Assembly: GCF_005519465.1 (NCBI RefSeq) | Contig: NZ_CP027858.1 | Coordinates: forward strand, 4,340,001-4,404,000 | Direction of reading: 5' to 3' | Source of the DNA: Streptomyces clavuligerus | Lineage (GTDB): Bacteria > Actinomycetota > Actinomycetes > Streptomycetales > Streptomycetaceae | Length of the DNA: 64,000 bases | Shown: positions 9,664-20,475 of the stretch, one piece after another | Layout: each line of letters opens with the position of its first letter | Position numbering within the stretch: the first letter of the stretch is position 1 | Notes under the pieces: generated by a model | Told to the model about the DNA's origin: nothing | The model's input: the letters and a program-made list of their open reading frames with translations, nothing else | The model's database searches: none | Made by a program: the position numbers and the translations under genes

Positions 9664-9978
9664 ATGGATCAGGTGAGTGTTGCTCCCACCGAGATCGAAC
9701 GCCCAGCACCGGCGGAGGAGACCTTCGCCGTGCCCGAGCCGGACGTGCCGTGGGTGACGCTCGTCCACAACGACCCGGTCAATCTGATGAGCTATGTGAC
9801 CTACGTCTTCCAGGCGTACTTCGGTTACTCCAAGGACAAGGCGCGCAAGCTGATGCTCGACGTGCACAACAAGGGGCGCGCGGTGGTCTCCAGCGGCAGC
9901 CGTGAGGAGATGGAGCGCGACGTGCAGGCGATGCACGGCTATGGGCTCTGGGCGACCCTCTCCCAGGACCGCGGCTGA
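9664..9978 (+). CDS. clpS: ATP-dependent Clp protease adaptor ClpS
   Basis: 104-residue adaptor that delivers N-degron substrates to the ClpA/ClpC ATPase. The conserved core is clear: [19 protein letters not shown] (the Asn-Asp pair binds the substrate amino group), then [17 protein letters not shown], then the C-terminal helix around [13 protein letters not shown]. The first ~30 residues are the usual variable extension. ATG 9664 is preceded by GGTGGC; GTG 9670 is an alternative. Its stop overlaps the next start (TGATG), so the DUF2017 gene is translationally coupled. Confidence 0.93.
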   Translation: MDQVSVAPTEIERPAPAEETFAVPEPDVPWVTLVHNDPVNLMSYVTYVFQAYFGYSKDKARKLMLDVHNKGRAVVSSGSREEMERDVQAMHGYGLWATLSQDRG

Positions 9979-10571
9979 TGCCGGGACACTTCGAGCCGGT
10001 TCCCGGCGGTGGCGCCGCGGTGGCGCTGGACGATGTCGAGGTCTCCATCCTGCGCTCGCTCGCCGTGCAGCTCCTGGAGCTGATCGGGCCGGGGGACACC
10101 CCCGTCGAGGGCGAGGACCCGCTGGCGGCGCTGTTCGCCGAGGGCCCGAGCGAGCCCCCGTCCGACCCGGCGCTGGCCCGGCTCTTCCCCGACGCGTACG
10201 CGGGTCCGGGGGCGGACGGGTCCGGCAGCGGGACACAGGAGGCGTCCGCCGAGTTCCGCCGCTTCACCGAGAACGATCTGCGCACCCACAAGCGCGAGGA
10301 CGCGCTCGCGGTGGTGCGGACGCTGGACTCCCTCGCCCCGGCCGCCGAGGGCGGGGCGGTCCTGAAGCTCTCCCCCGAGGACTGCGTGCGCTGGCTGCGG
10401 GCGCTCAACGACCTCCGGCTGACCATCGGCACCCGGCTTGAGGTCACCGACGAGGACGAGTCCAGCGCCCTCTACCGGCTGCCGGACTCCGATCCGCGCA
10501 AGCCGATGGTGATGGCCTACCTCTGGCTGGGCGTCCTCCAGGAGACGCTGGTCGAGACGCTGCTGCCCTGA
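9978..10571 (+). CDS. DUF2017 family protein
   Basis: 197-residue cytosolic protein of the actinobacterial DUF2017 family, which habitually follows clpS. Conserved segments include VALDDVEVSILRSLAVQLLELI at the N-terminus, DPALARLFPDAY, LRTHKREDALAV, and the C-terminal DPRKPMVMAYLWLGVLQETLVE. It is coupled to clpS by a TGATG overlap, which suggests a role with ClpS or Clp proteolysis. That link is inferred from the neighbourhood; no catalytic motif is visible. Confidence 0.88.
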   Translation: MPGHFEPVPGGGAAVALDDVEVSILRSLAVQLLELIGPGDTPVEGEDPLAALFAEGPSEPPSDPALARLFPDAYAGPGADGSGSGTQEASAEFRRFTENDLRTHKREDALAVVRTLDSLAPAAEGGAVLKLSPEDCVRWLRALNDLRLTIGTRLEVTDEDESSALYRLPDSDPRKPMVMAYLWLGVLQETLVETLLP

Positions 10572-10580
10572 TCACCCCCC

Positions 10581-10611
10581 GGCCCCCGGCCCCGCACCGG
10601 GTCCGGGGGCC
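10581..10611 (+). terminator. Terminator after clpS operon
   Basis: Perfect 9-base stem (GGCCCCCGG with CCGGGGGCC), 13-base loop, TTT tail, starting 10 bases after the DUF2017 stop codon. Confidence 0.8.
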
Positions 10612-10614
10612 TTT

Positions 10615-10983
10615 CCACGGCCCCATATGACCGTTGTGCGGGGGTGTATGTCCGGCATTCGGACAGCGTACGAGGGGTGAACCCTCAGCGGACACTCAAA
10701 TCCGAATAACGATCCTGTTACCACAAGGGCATACTTTGCCCGTCTTCGTGTCTTTTGTGCTGATTTCAGGGTGGCGTGAACCACACTCGGCCATCTGTAC
10801 GGCCCATAAACCCGTGATAAACCTTCACTTCCGCCAGGGGCGCCACCCATGCTCCTGGAGGCGCTTGAGCCGGCGGATCGCCGGTGGCACTCCATCCGTA
10901 TCCGGGGGGATCAGGACCTGATCCGCGTCCGCGCGCACGCATCGCAGCGGGAGCGGGTCCGCATGGAGAAAGGGCGCATCACC
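10615..10983. other. Long leader/promoter region of the amino-acid permease
   Basis: About 370 bases without a credible gene. It contains an A/T-richer patch around 10690-10830, expected for a promoter, and a small hairpin GAGGG/CCCTC at 10672-10686. An in-frame extension of the permease (from 10849) is open but shows no conserved membrane-protein sequence, so I take it as untranslated leader. GAAAGGGC at 10968-10975 serves the ATG at 10984. Confidence 0.45.
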
Positions 10984-12453
10984 ATGACCTCAGTGCAGGT
11001 CGGCAAGGAAGACGGGCACGACGGCAAGGGTGTCGCGGGACCCGACGGGTCCCCACCGCCCGAGGCCGCGGCCCAGGGCGAGAACCAGGGCTACCACCGG
11101 GCGCTGAACGCCCGGCAGATACAGATGATCGCCATCGGCGGCGCGATCGGCACCGGACTCTTCCTCGGTGCGGGCAAGGGCATCTCCAAGGCGGGCCCCA
11201 GTCTGATCCTCGCCTACGCCGTGGCGGGCGTGGTCATCTTCTTCATCATGCGCGCGCTCGGCGAGCTGCTGATGTACCGCCCGGTCGCGGGCTCGTTCTC
11301 CGACTACGCGCGGGAGTTCGTCAGCCCCTTCGCGGGCTTCGTCACCGGCTGGACCTACTGGCTCTTCTGGGTGGTCACCGGAATGACCGAGGTCACCGCG
11401 GCGGCCAGTTATATGACCTACTGGTGGGACATTCCCCAGTGGATCTCCGCGCTCGCCTTCACGATCATTCTCTACGGCGCCAACCTGATCTCCGTGAAGC
11501 TCTTCGGCGAGCTGGAGTTCTGGTTCTCGATGGTCAAGGTCACCGCGATCATCGGCATGATCCTCATCTGTGCGGGCATTCTGACGATCGGCTTCTCCGA
11601 CGCCGGGGACACCGCGTCCGTCACCCTTCTCTGGGACGACGGCGGATTCTTCCCCAAGGGCATCGGCGGCACCCTGATGACCCTCCAGATCGTGATGTTC
11701 GCCTTCCTCGCCGTCGAGCTGGTCGGCGTCACCGCCGGTGAGTCCAAGGACCCCGAGAAGAACCTGCCGAAGGCGATCAACACCGTCCCGGTCCGTATCG
11801 CGATCTTCTACATCGGCGCCCTGATCATGATCCTGTCGGTGGTCTCCTGGACCAAGTTCCAGCCCGGGGTCTCGCCGTTCGTCGCCGCCTTCGACGAGAT
11901 GGGGCTCCAGGTCGGCGCCGCCATCGTCAACTTCGTCGTGCTGACCGCCGCGCTCTCCTCCTGCAACTCCGGCATGTACTCCACCGGCCGGATGCTGCGC
12001 GACCTCGCGCTCAACGGACAGGGCCCGGGGATCTTCACCCGGCTCACCAGGAACGGCACCCCGCTGCTGGGCACCACGTTCTCCGCCGGTCTGATGCTGA
12101 TCGGTGTCTGGATCAACTACCAGTGGCCCGGCGAGGCGTTCAACAAGATCGTCTCCTTCGCCACCATCTCCGGCATGTGGGCCTGGATCATGATCCTGGT
12201 CTGCCAGATCCGCTACCGCGCCAAGGCCGACCGCGGTGAGCTGCCGCACTCCACGTTCAAGGCGCCCGGCGCCCCCTGGACGAGCTGGTTCGCGCTCGCC
12301 TTCATCGGCATGGTGATCGTGCTCATGGGCATCGACAAGGACGCCCGGATCTCGCTCTATGTGGCCCCGGTCTGGGCCCTGCTGCTCGGCGTCGCCTATC
12401 TGGTGCTCAAGCGGCGCAACCCCCAGGGGGACGCCTTCAGCAAGAAGGACTGA
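10984..12453 (+). CDS. Amino-acid permease, APC superfamily (AAT family)
   Basis: 489-residue proton-coupled amino-acid importer with about 12 membrane helices. After a ~35-residue hydrophilic N-terminus comes the family signature RALNARQIQMIAIGGAIGTGLFLGAG, the unwound helix-1 substrate site. Further conserved segments are MRALGELLMYRPVAGSFSDYA and FLAVELVGVTAGESKDPEKN. The sequence most resembles the D-serine/D-alanine/glycine (CycA) and proline permease subgroup, but the substrate cannot be fixed from sequence. The start ATG 10984 has GAAAGG upstream. It is monocistronic, ended by a strong hairpin. Confidence 0.9.
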   Translation: MTSVQVGKEDGHDGKGVAGPDGSPPPEAAAQGENQGYHRALNARQIQMIAIGGAIGTGLFLGAGKGISKAGPSLILAYAVAGVVIFFIMRALGELLMYRPVAGSFSDYAREFVSPFAGFVTGWTYWLFWVVTGMTEVTAAASYMTYWWDIPQWISALAFTIILYGANLISVKLFGELEFWFSMVKVTAIIGMILICAGILTIGFSDAGDTASVTLLWDDGGFFPKGIGGTLMTLQIVMFAFLAVELVGVTAGESKDPEKNLPKAINTVPVRIAIFYIGALIMILSVVSWTKFQPGVSPFVAAFDEMGLQVGAAIVNFVVLTAALSSCNSGMYSTGRMLRDLALNGQGPGIFTRLTRNGTPLLGTTFSAGLMLIGVWINYQWPGEAFNKIVSFATISGMWAWIMILVCQIRYRAKADRGELPHSTFKAPGAPWTSWFALAFIGMVIVLMGIDKDARISLYVAPVWALLLGVAYLVLKRRNPQGDAFSKKD

Positions 12454-12491
12454 CCCCGGGGCCGCCCCGAGGGGCGGGCACCGGACACACC

Positions 12492-12532
12492 AGGGCGGGG
12501 CCGTACGGTACGACACCGTACGGCCCCGCCCT
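12492..12532 (+). terminator. Strong terminator after amino-acid permease
   Basis: Perfect 18-base stem (12492-12509 with 12515-12532), 5-base loop, and a T/C-rich tail (TGTCTTCTGTCTCTC). Confidence 0.9.
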
Positions 12533-12640
12533 TGTCTTCTGTCTCTCCCGTTTCCCCCGTTCCCGCGGAGGCTCGGAGCACCTGCTCCCGGTTCTCTCGG
12601 ACGGAACGTTTCCGCAGCTCGTCTGCTTATGCTGATCCGC

Positions 12641-13063
12641 ATGCTGACGCTGACGAAGGCCCTCTTCGACCAGATCGTGGCGCACTCCCGCGCCGACCAC
12701 CCCGACGAGGCGTGCGGCGTCGTCGCGGGCCCCGCGGGCACCGGACGCCCCGAGCGTTTCATCCCCATGCTGAACGCGGCCCGCTCGCCCACGTTCTACG
12801 AATTCGACTCGGCCGACCTCCTCACGCTCTACCGCGAGATGGACGACCGGGACGAAGAGCCCGTGATCATCTACCACTCCCACACGGCCACCGAGGCATA
12901 CCCCTCCCGTACCGACCTCTCGTACGCCAATGAGCCGGGCGCCCACTACGTCCTCGTCTCCACGGCGGACACCGACGGCGCCGGGCCCTTCCAGTTCCGT
13001 TCCTTCCGGATCGTGGACGGCACCGTCACCGAGGAGGACGTCAAGGTCGTGGACGCCTACTGA
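12641..13063 (+). CDS. mec: JAMM/M67 metallopeptidase, Mec-type (CysO-cysteine hydrolase)
   Basis: 140-residue zinc peptidase of the Mec+ type. It carries the JAMM motif: catalytic E23 (DEACG) and zinc ligands H79 and H81 (YHSH) with S89 and D92. In Mycobacterium tuberculosis the equivalent enzyme releases cysteine from the C-terminus of the sulfur carrier CysO after CysM has loaded it. The start at 12641 matches the usual N-terminus (MLTLTKALFDQI); ATG 12629 is in frame, and neither has a clear ribosome binding site. cysO and cysM lie 3.5 kb downstream, separated by a riboswitch-controlled ABC importer. Confidence 0.88.
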   Translation: MLTLTKALFDQIVAHSRADHPDEACGVVAGPAGTGRPERFIPMLNAARSPTFYEFDSADLLTLYREMDDRDEEPVIIYHSHTATEAYPSRTDLSYANEPGAHYVLVSTADTDGAGPFQFRSFRIVDGTVTEEDVKVVDAY

Positions 13064-13099
13064 CCACGTACGATCACCGCACCGCACTACTGCACAGCA

Positions 13100-13194
13100 G
13101 GGCGGCGGGACCCAGGAAGCCGGTGTGACTCCGGCACGGTCCCGCCACTGTGACCCGGGCCCCGGCCCGGCAGTCAGGAACTGACCCGCCGCCC
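13100..13194 (+). promoter_or_regulatory. Cobalamin (B12) riboswitch
   Basis: The region contains the conserved B12-box core: GAAGCCGGTGTGA then CTCCGGCACGGTCCCGCCACTGTGA (13116-13153), with AGTCAGGAACTGAC just after. The ends GGGCGGCGGG (13100-13109) and CCCGCCGCCC (13185-13194) pair perfectly to close the aptamer as P1. It lies about 50 bases upstream of the substrate-binding protein gene, whose ribosome binding site AAGGAGG is at 13226-13232. Adenosylcobalamin is expected to shut off the importer operon. Confidence 0.93.
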
Positions 13195-13244
13195 TTCTCC
13201 CATCACAGGGGACGTGGAAATCCCCAAGGAGGCCGTACCCCGCC

Positions 13245-14237
13245 ATGTCCAGGCGCCGTTCCGCTGCCACCGCAGCCGCCCTGACCACCGCCCTGCTGCT
13301 CACGCTCACCGCCTGCGGCTCCGACAGCTCCGACAGCGGCGGGAAGGGAGGGACCGAGGCCGCCCGCCCCGGCGGTCCCTTCCCGTACACCGTCGACAAC
13401 TGCGGGGTGAAGACCACCTACAAGGCCGCCCCGCAGCGGGTCGTCACCATGAACCAGCACGTCACCGAGATCATGCTGGAACTGGGGCTGGAGAAGTCCG
13501 TCGTCGGCACCGCCTACCTCGACGACGCGGTCCTGCCCCGCTACCGCCAGGCGTACGAGGCCATCCCCGTCATCGCCAAGGAGTACCCCTCCCGCGAGAA
13601 ACTGCTGGCCGCCAACCCCGACTTCGTCTACGGCGGATACGCCACCGCCTTCGACGCCAAGGACGGCCGCACCCGCGACGCCCTGAAGGACTCCGGCATC
13701 GACAGCAGGCTCAATGTGGAGTACTGCACCGAGAAGCGCACCACCATGGACGATCTCTACCAGGAGATCGAGGAGGTCGGGGGCACCTTCGGCGTCCCCG
13801 AGCGCGCCGAGCGGTGGATCACGAAGGCCCGGGCCACGGTCGCCGGGACCGAGCAGCGGCGCGACGGGAAGCCGCCCGTCCCCGTCTTCGTCTACGACGC
13901 CGGGGACAAGACCGCCACCACCGTGGGCGGCAAGGGCATCGGCCATGAGCTGATCACCCGCGCGGGCGGACGCAACCTCTTCGCCGACATCGACAAGTCG
14001 TTCGGCGAGGCCACCTGGGAGGAGGTCGTGGCCCGCAAGCCGGAGGTCGTCCTCATCCTCGACTACGGCTCCGTCAGCGTCGCCCAGAAGAAGGAGCGGC
14101 TGCTCAGGGACCCGGCCCTGCGCGACGTTCCCGCGATCAAGAACAAGCGCTTCGCGGTGCTGCCGCTGTCGGACGCGGTCCTCGGGGTACGGGCGCCCGA
14201 CGCCATCGCCAAGCTGTCCGCCCAGTTCGACCGGTGA
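13245..14237 (+). CDS. ABC importer substrate-binding lipoprotein, likely cobalamin (BtuF-like)
   Basis: 330-residue lipoprotein of the type III periplasmic-binding fold used for B12 and siderophores. The lipobox TLTAC puts the lipidated Cys at residue 24, followed by a Ser/Gly linker. The body has the typical RVVTMNQHVTEIMLELGLEKSVVGTAY and later EVVARKPEVVLILDY segments. ATG 13245 has AAGGAGG 12 bases upstream. It is the first gene of a three-gene operon and its stop overlaps the permease GTG. Because the operon follows a cobalamin riboswitch, cobalamin or a corrinoid is the most likely ligand; the fold alone would also allow iron-siderophore. Confidence 0.87.
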   Translation: MSRRRSAATAAALTTALLLTLTACGSDSSDSGGKGGTEAARPGGPFPYTVDNCGVKTTYKAAPQRVVTMNQHVTEIMLELGLEKSVVGTAYLDDAVLPRYRQAYEAIPVIAKEYPSREKLLAANPDFVYGGYATAFDAKDGRTRDALKDSGIDSRLNVEYCTEKRTTMDDLYQEIEEVGGTFGVPERAERWITKARATVAGTEQRRDGKPPVPVFVYDAGDKTATTVGGKGIGHELITRAGGRNLFADIDKSFGEATWEEVVARKPEVVLILDYGSVSVAQKKERLLRDPALRDVPAIKNKRFAVLPLSDAVLGVRAPDAIAKLSAQFDR

Positions 14238-15373
14238 GCCGACCGGTGAAGGCGGTGGGGACGGCGGGACCGGCGGGCACCGAGCAGCCGGGGAAGACGG
14301 GGAAGCGGTTGTTCCGGACGGTGCCCGCCGGGTCGCCGAAGGCCCCGGGCGCCCCGGCCGCGTCCTGGCTCCGCCGCGCCGCCGTCCTCACCGGGCTGAC
14401 GCTCGCCCTCGTCGCCGCCGCCGTGGCCGGGCTCGCGCTCGGCTCGGTCCGCATCCCGCCCGGCGAGGTCGTCCGGGCCCTGCTGCCCGGCGCCGCGCCC
14501 AGCCCCTTCCGCACCATCGTGGTCGAGGTACGGCTGCCCCGGGTCCTGCTCGGGGCGGTCGTCGGGGCCGGACTCGCCGTCGTCGGCTGCGTCCTCCAGG
14601 CCCTGGTGCGCAACCGGCTCGCCGACCCCTTCCTGCTGGGGATCTCCTCCGGGGCGTCCACCGGCGCCGTCCTCGTCCTCACCCTCGGCATCGGCGTCAC
14701 CACCGCCGTCGCCATGCCCGTCGGCGCCTTCCTCGGCGCCCTCGGCGCACTGGTCCTCGTCTACGCGCTGGCCAGCAGGGGCGGCGGGATGACCGGCACC
14801 CGGCTGGTGCTCGCGGGAGTCACCGTCTCCTACATCCTCACCGCCCTGACCACCCTGGTCCTGGTGGCCTCCGCCCGGCCCGAGCACTTCCGGGAGGCCC
14901 TGTACTGGTCCCTCGGCGGACTCGGCAGCGCCCGCTGGGACACCGTCTGGCTGCCCGCGGCCGTCACCTGCGCCGCGCTGCCGCTGCTGTTCGCGCTCTC
15001 CCGGCCGCTGGACCTGATGCTGGTGGGGGAGGAGAGCGCGACCGTGCTCGGCCTCGACGTGGCCCGCTTCCGCGCCGCCGTGTTCGTCCTGGCCTCCCTG
15101 ATCACCGCCGTGCTGGTGGCCGCGAGCGGGGCCGTCGGCTTCATCGGGCTGATGGTGCCGCACGCCGCCCGGCTGCTGGTCGGCGCCACCCACCGGGCCC
15201 TGCTGCCGGTCTCGGCGCTCGCGGGGGCCGCCGCGCTGATCGTCGCCGACCTGGCGGCCCGTACCGTCGCGTCCCCGCAGGACATCCCCGTCGGCGTGCT
15301 CACCGCGCTGATCGGCGGGCCGCTCTTCCTGTGGCTGATGCGGAGCCGCACCGCACAAGGAGCAGCGCTGTGA
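14234..15373 (+). CDS. FecCD/BtuC-type ABC importer permease
   Basis: 379-residue permease with about nine or ten membrane helices after a ~45-residue hydrophilic start. FecCD-family landmarks are visible: RLPRVLLGAVVGAGLAVVG, QALVRNRLADPFLLGISSGAS, and the cytoplasmic coupling segment LIGGPLFLWLM near the end. The GTG start overlaps the upstream TGA (GTGA), so it is translationally coupled. It should form the homodimeric channel with the ATPase encoded next. Confidence 0.92.
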   Translation: MSRPVKAVGTAGPAGTEQPGKTGKRLFRTVPAGSPKAPGAPAASWLRRAAVLTGLTLALVAAAVAGLALGSVRIPPGEVVRALLPGAAPSPFRTIVVEVRLPRVLLGAVVGAGLAVVGCVLQALVRNRLADPFLLGISSGASTGAVLVLTLGIGVTTAVAMPVGAFLGALGALVLVYALASRGGGMTGTRLVLAGVTVSYILTALTTLVLVASARPEHFREALYWSLGGLGSARWDTVWLPAAVTCAALPLLFALSRPLDLMLVGEESATVLGLDVARFRAAVFVLASLITAVLVAASGAVGFIGLMVPHAARLLVGATHRALLPVSALAGAAALIVADLAARTVASPQDIPVGVLTALIGGPLFLWLMRSRTAQGAAL

Positions 15374-16269
15374 GCCTTCCGCCCTCCACCGGGTCCGCTT
15401 CCCCCACCGGGCCTGCTTCCCCCGCCGGGGCCGCCCCCTCCACCGGGCCCGTTTCCCCGGCCGCGCCCGCGCCCTTCCCGGAGCCCGGACCCGCGCGGGC
15501 CGCGCTCGACGTGACCGGGCTGCGCTACGGCACCGGGGGCCGCCTCCTCCTCGACGGCGTCGCGCTCACCGCCGCCCCCGGCGAGACCGTCGGCCTGGTC
15601 GGCCCCAACGGCAGCGGCAAGACCACCCTGCTGCGCTGTGTGTACGGCGCCCTGCGCCCCACCGCCGGAACGATCCTGCTCGACGGGGACGATCTGCTCG
15701 CCCTCGGCACCCGGGCCCGCGCCCGGCGGATCGCGAGCGTCCCCCAGGACAGCCCCGCCGAGTTCGAGCTGACCGTACGGGAGATCGTCGCCATGGGCCG
15801 CTCCCCGCACAAGCGGTTCTGGGAGCCCGACACCGCCGCCGACGCCGCACAGGTCGACGAGGCCCTGGCCAGGCTCGCCGTCGACACCCTCGCCGACCGG
15901 CCCTTCCCCTCCCTCTCCGGCGGCGAACGCCAGCGCACGCTGGTCGCCCGCGCCCTGGTGCAGCGCCCCGCGCTGCTGATCCTGGACGAGCCGACCAACC
16001 ATCTCGACATCCGCTACCAGATGGAGATCCTGGGCCTGGTCCGGTCGCTCGGCACCACGGCCGTGCTCGCCCTGCACGATCTCAACCTCGCCGCCCACTA
16101 CTGCGACCGGATCGTCGTCCTCGCCGCCGGCCGGGTCGTCGCCGCCGGTCCCCCCGAGGAGGTGTTCACCCCCGAACTGCTCGCCGAGGTCTACCGCGTC
16201 GAGGCGGACATAACGGTCCACCCGGCCACCGGATCACCCTCGATCACCTATCTCCCGCCCGCATGGTGA
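15370..16269 (+). CDS. ABC importer ATPase (BtuD/FecE-like)
   Basis: 299-residue ATPase powering the importer. GTG 15370 overlaps the permease stop and has AAGGAG upstream; the first ~40 residues are a Pro/Ser/Ala-rich extension. Walker A is GPNGSGKT near residue 80, the signature is LSGGERQR, Walker B is LLILDEPTNHLD, and the switch His follows in ALHDLNLAAHY, a wording typical of FecE/BtuD/FhuC ATPases. It ends the riboswitch-controlled operon. Confidence 0.92.
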   Translation: MSLPPSTGSASPTGPASPAGAAPSTGPVSPAAPAPFPEPGPARAALDVTGLRYGTGGRLLLDGVALTAAPGETVGLVGPNGSGKTTLLRCVYGALRPTAGTILLDGDDLLALGTRARARRIASVPQDSPAEFELTVREIVAMGRSPHKRFWEPDTAADAAQVDEALARLAVDTLADRPFPSLSGGERQRTLVARALVQRPALLILDEPTNHLDIRYQMEILGLVRSLGTTAVLALHDLNLAAHYCDRIVVLAAGRVVAAGPPEEVFTPELLAEVYRVEADITVHPATGSPSITYLPPAW

Positions 16270-16335
16270 GCGGCATCCATCCGACATACGAGATGGTCTT
16301 CCGGGATACGGACCGGGAATCGATACGATGACCGC

Positions 16336-16440
16336 ATGGTTCTCCACGACATGAGCGACACGACGCCGGGCGGCACCCTGCTGCTCGTGGCGCGGCTCCA
16401 TGTCGACCTGTGCCGTCTCGCCAGCGCGATGTGTCCCTGA
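16336..16440 (+). CDS. Cysteine-containing leader peptide upstream of cysO-cysM
   Basis: 34-codon reading frame (ATG 16336, or ATG 16351 inside it) encoding MVLHDMSDTT..., ending RLHVDLCRLASAMCP. The C-terminal HVDLCRLASAMC pattern matches the short actinobacterial leader peptides that precede sulfur-assimilation genes, where Cys codons allow ribosome-mediated attenuation by cysteine supply. It has two Cys codons within the last nine. It lies about 190 bases upstream of cysO, with several hairpin-forming repeats in between, so it probably tunes cysO-cysM. The function is inferred from family resemblance and position. Confidence 0.75.
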   Translation: MVLHDMSDTTPGGTLLLVARLHVDLCRLASAMCP

Positions 16441-16509
16441 GCCCGGCCCCGGGCCCGCCCGGGGAGCGTTCCGGTACCGCGGTCGGCACCAGGAACCACT
16501 GGGGAAAAG

Positions 16510-16550
16510 CCCGGAAAATCCCGGGAAGACCCGGAAGTATCGACCCGGAA
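16510..16550. repeat. Phased CCCGGAA repeats upstream of cysO
   Basis: Four copies of CCCGGAA or CCCGGGAA begin at 16510, 16520, 16530 and 16544. The first three are spaced by 10 bases, one helical turn. They sit between the leader peptide and the cysO start and could be a protein-binding array or part of an attenuator structure. Confidence 0.5.
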
Positions 16551-16631
16551 ACACCGACGCACCACCCTTCGCGCGGGGGAAGAAGCCGCGCGCACGCCGC
16601 CTCTCCACCGTTCCCGACGGGAGTCCACGCC

Positions 16632-17869
<1,238 letters not shown>

Positions 17870-17910
17870 TCCGCCCGGTCGCCGGATCGTCCCCGACCCG
17901 CTGTCTCCCG

Positions 17911-17963
17911 CCCGCGCCGGGCGGCCCCCGTTCACACCGAGCGGGAGAGCCGCCCGGCGCGGG
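17911..17963 (+). terminator. Stem-loop after cysM
   Basis: Perfect 15-base stem (17911-17925 with 17949-17963) and 23-base loop, 40 bases after the cysM stop codon. The tail is not U-rich, so strength is uncertain. Confidence 0.65.
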
Positions 17964-18272
17964 CGGTTCCGTCTCCGGGGCACCCCGGTGGTTCCCCGGT
18001 CCGGGGCTCCCCGGGCTTTCCGGCGGTTCCCCCGGTCAGGGCCCCCGGTGGGGCCGCCGGTCCGGCCCCTCCCGGTGATCTCTTCCGGCGGTCGCTCCCG
18101 CGTCGGCCCCGCCCCCCTCCGAATCGGTGACAGCGCAGGTGAGTTCCCCCACAACGCCCCGCCCCCAAGGGGCGGCACCCCCTTTTGCGCTTTACGCTCA
18201 ACGGACCGCACGACCCAGACCCACCCCCCAGCCCTCCTCCCCGTCCTCCCCGTCAATGGAGGTCCCAGCTCC
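17964..18272. other. Spacer upstream of MBL-fold gene
   Basis: About 310 bases of C/G-rich sequence with many short CCCCGG/GGTTCC repeats and no credible gene. An in-frame extension of the MBL gene is open through here but is Pro/Arg low-complexity and not conserved-looking. The ribosome binding site GGAGG at 18259-18263 serves the ATG at 18273. Confidence 0.5.
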
Positions 18273-19025
18273 ATGAAGCTCACCGTCGTCGGCTGCTCGG
18301 GGTCGTTCCCGTCCGCGGAATCGGCTTGTTCGAGCTACCTCGTCGAGGCCGACGGCTTCCGGCTGCTTCTCGACATGGGCAATGGCGCCCTCGGCGAGTT
18401 GCAGCGCCACATCGGTCTCTACGACCTCGACGCCATCTTCCTCAGCCATCTGCACGCCGATCACTGCATCGACATGTGCGGCTATTTCGTCGCCCGCTAC
18501 TACCGGCACGAGGGCGGTCGCTGCGACGCCCTGCCCGTGTACGGCCCCGAGGGCACCGAACACCGGCTGACCACCGCCTACGCGGACACCCCCTCGCCCA
18601 CCTCGATGAGCGAGGTCTTCGACTTCCGCACCCTGAAGCCGGGCACGTTCGACATCGGCCCGTTCTCGGTGCGCGCCGAGCGTGTCGCGCACCCCGTCGA
18701 GGCGTACGGCATCCGGCTGGAGCACGAGGGCCGGACCCTCGCGTACTCCGGTGACACGGGGGTGTGCGAGCCGCTGCACGAGCTGGCCGACGGCGCGGAC
18801 CTCTTCCTCTGCGAGGCGTCCTTCACCTACGGCAAGGAGGACATCCCGGATCTGCACCTCAACGGCCGGGAGGCCGGGGCCCACGCCGAGCGGGCCGGTG
18901 CGGGACGGCTGGTGCTCACCCATGTGCCGCCGTGGACGGACGCCGACCGCAATCTCGCCGACGCCCGCGCCGTCTACCGGGGTCCGGCGGAGCTGGCGGT
19001 GTCCGGCGCGGAGTACGACATCTGA
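18273..19025 (+). CDS. MBL-fold metallo-hydrolase (RNase Z/AHL-lactonase-like)
   Basis: 250-residue metallo-beta-lactamase-fold hydrolase. The metal motif HLHADH is in AIFLSHLHADHCIDM; further ligands are the His in AERVAHPVEAYGI, the Asp of AYSGDTGVCE and the His of VLTHVPPW. The N-terminus MKLTVVGCSGSFPSAESACSSYLVE is typical of the tRNase Z-like subgroup found in actinobacteria. ATG 18273 has AATGGAGG 10 bases upstream. The substrate is unknown. It lies alone between cysM and the convergent nagE2. Confidence 0.88.
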   Translation: MKLTVVGCSGSFPSAESACSSYLVEADGFRLLLDMGNGALGELQRHIGLYDLDAIFLSHLHADHCIDMCGYFVARYYRHEGGRCDALPVYGPEGTEHRLTTAYADTPSPTSMSEVFDFRTLKPGTFDIGPFSVRAERVAHPVEAYGIRLEHEGRTLAYSGDTGVCEPLHELADGADLFLCEASFTYGKEDIPDLHLNGREAGAHAERAGAGRLVLTHVPPWTDADRNLADARAVYRGPAELAVSGAEYDI

Positions 19026-19074
19026 GCGGTCCCGGAAGGGCGGGCCCCAAAACGGCGGGAGCCCGGTGGAACGG

Positions 19075-19111
19075 CGGGAGCCCCCGGTGCGGACGGCACC
19101 GGGGGCTCCCG
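19075..19111. terminator. Bidirectional stem-loop between MBL gene and nagE2
   Basis: Perfect 16-base stem (19075-19090 with 19096-19111), 5-base loop, placed between convergent genes. The same 3' arm is partly repeated at 19117-19129. Confidence 0.75.
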
Positions 19112-19153
19112 TACGGCAGGGGGCTCCCGCACAGCGGGGCGGGTGGGACGGGG

Positions 19154-20422
<1,269 letters not shown>

Positions 20423-20475
20423 GCGCGATCTCCAGGGAGCACGGGGGAGGGGGAAAGCCGCGGCAGACAGCGGCG

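Noticed and set aside
10849..10983. N-terminal extension of the amino-acid permease
   Set aside because: The extension is Arg-rich and not membrane-protein-like; ATG 10984 has a ribosome binding site and gives the usual N-terminus.
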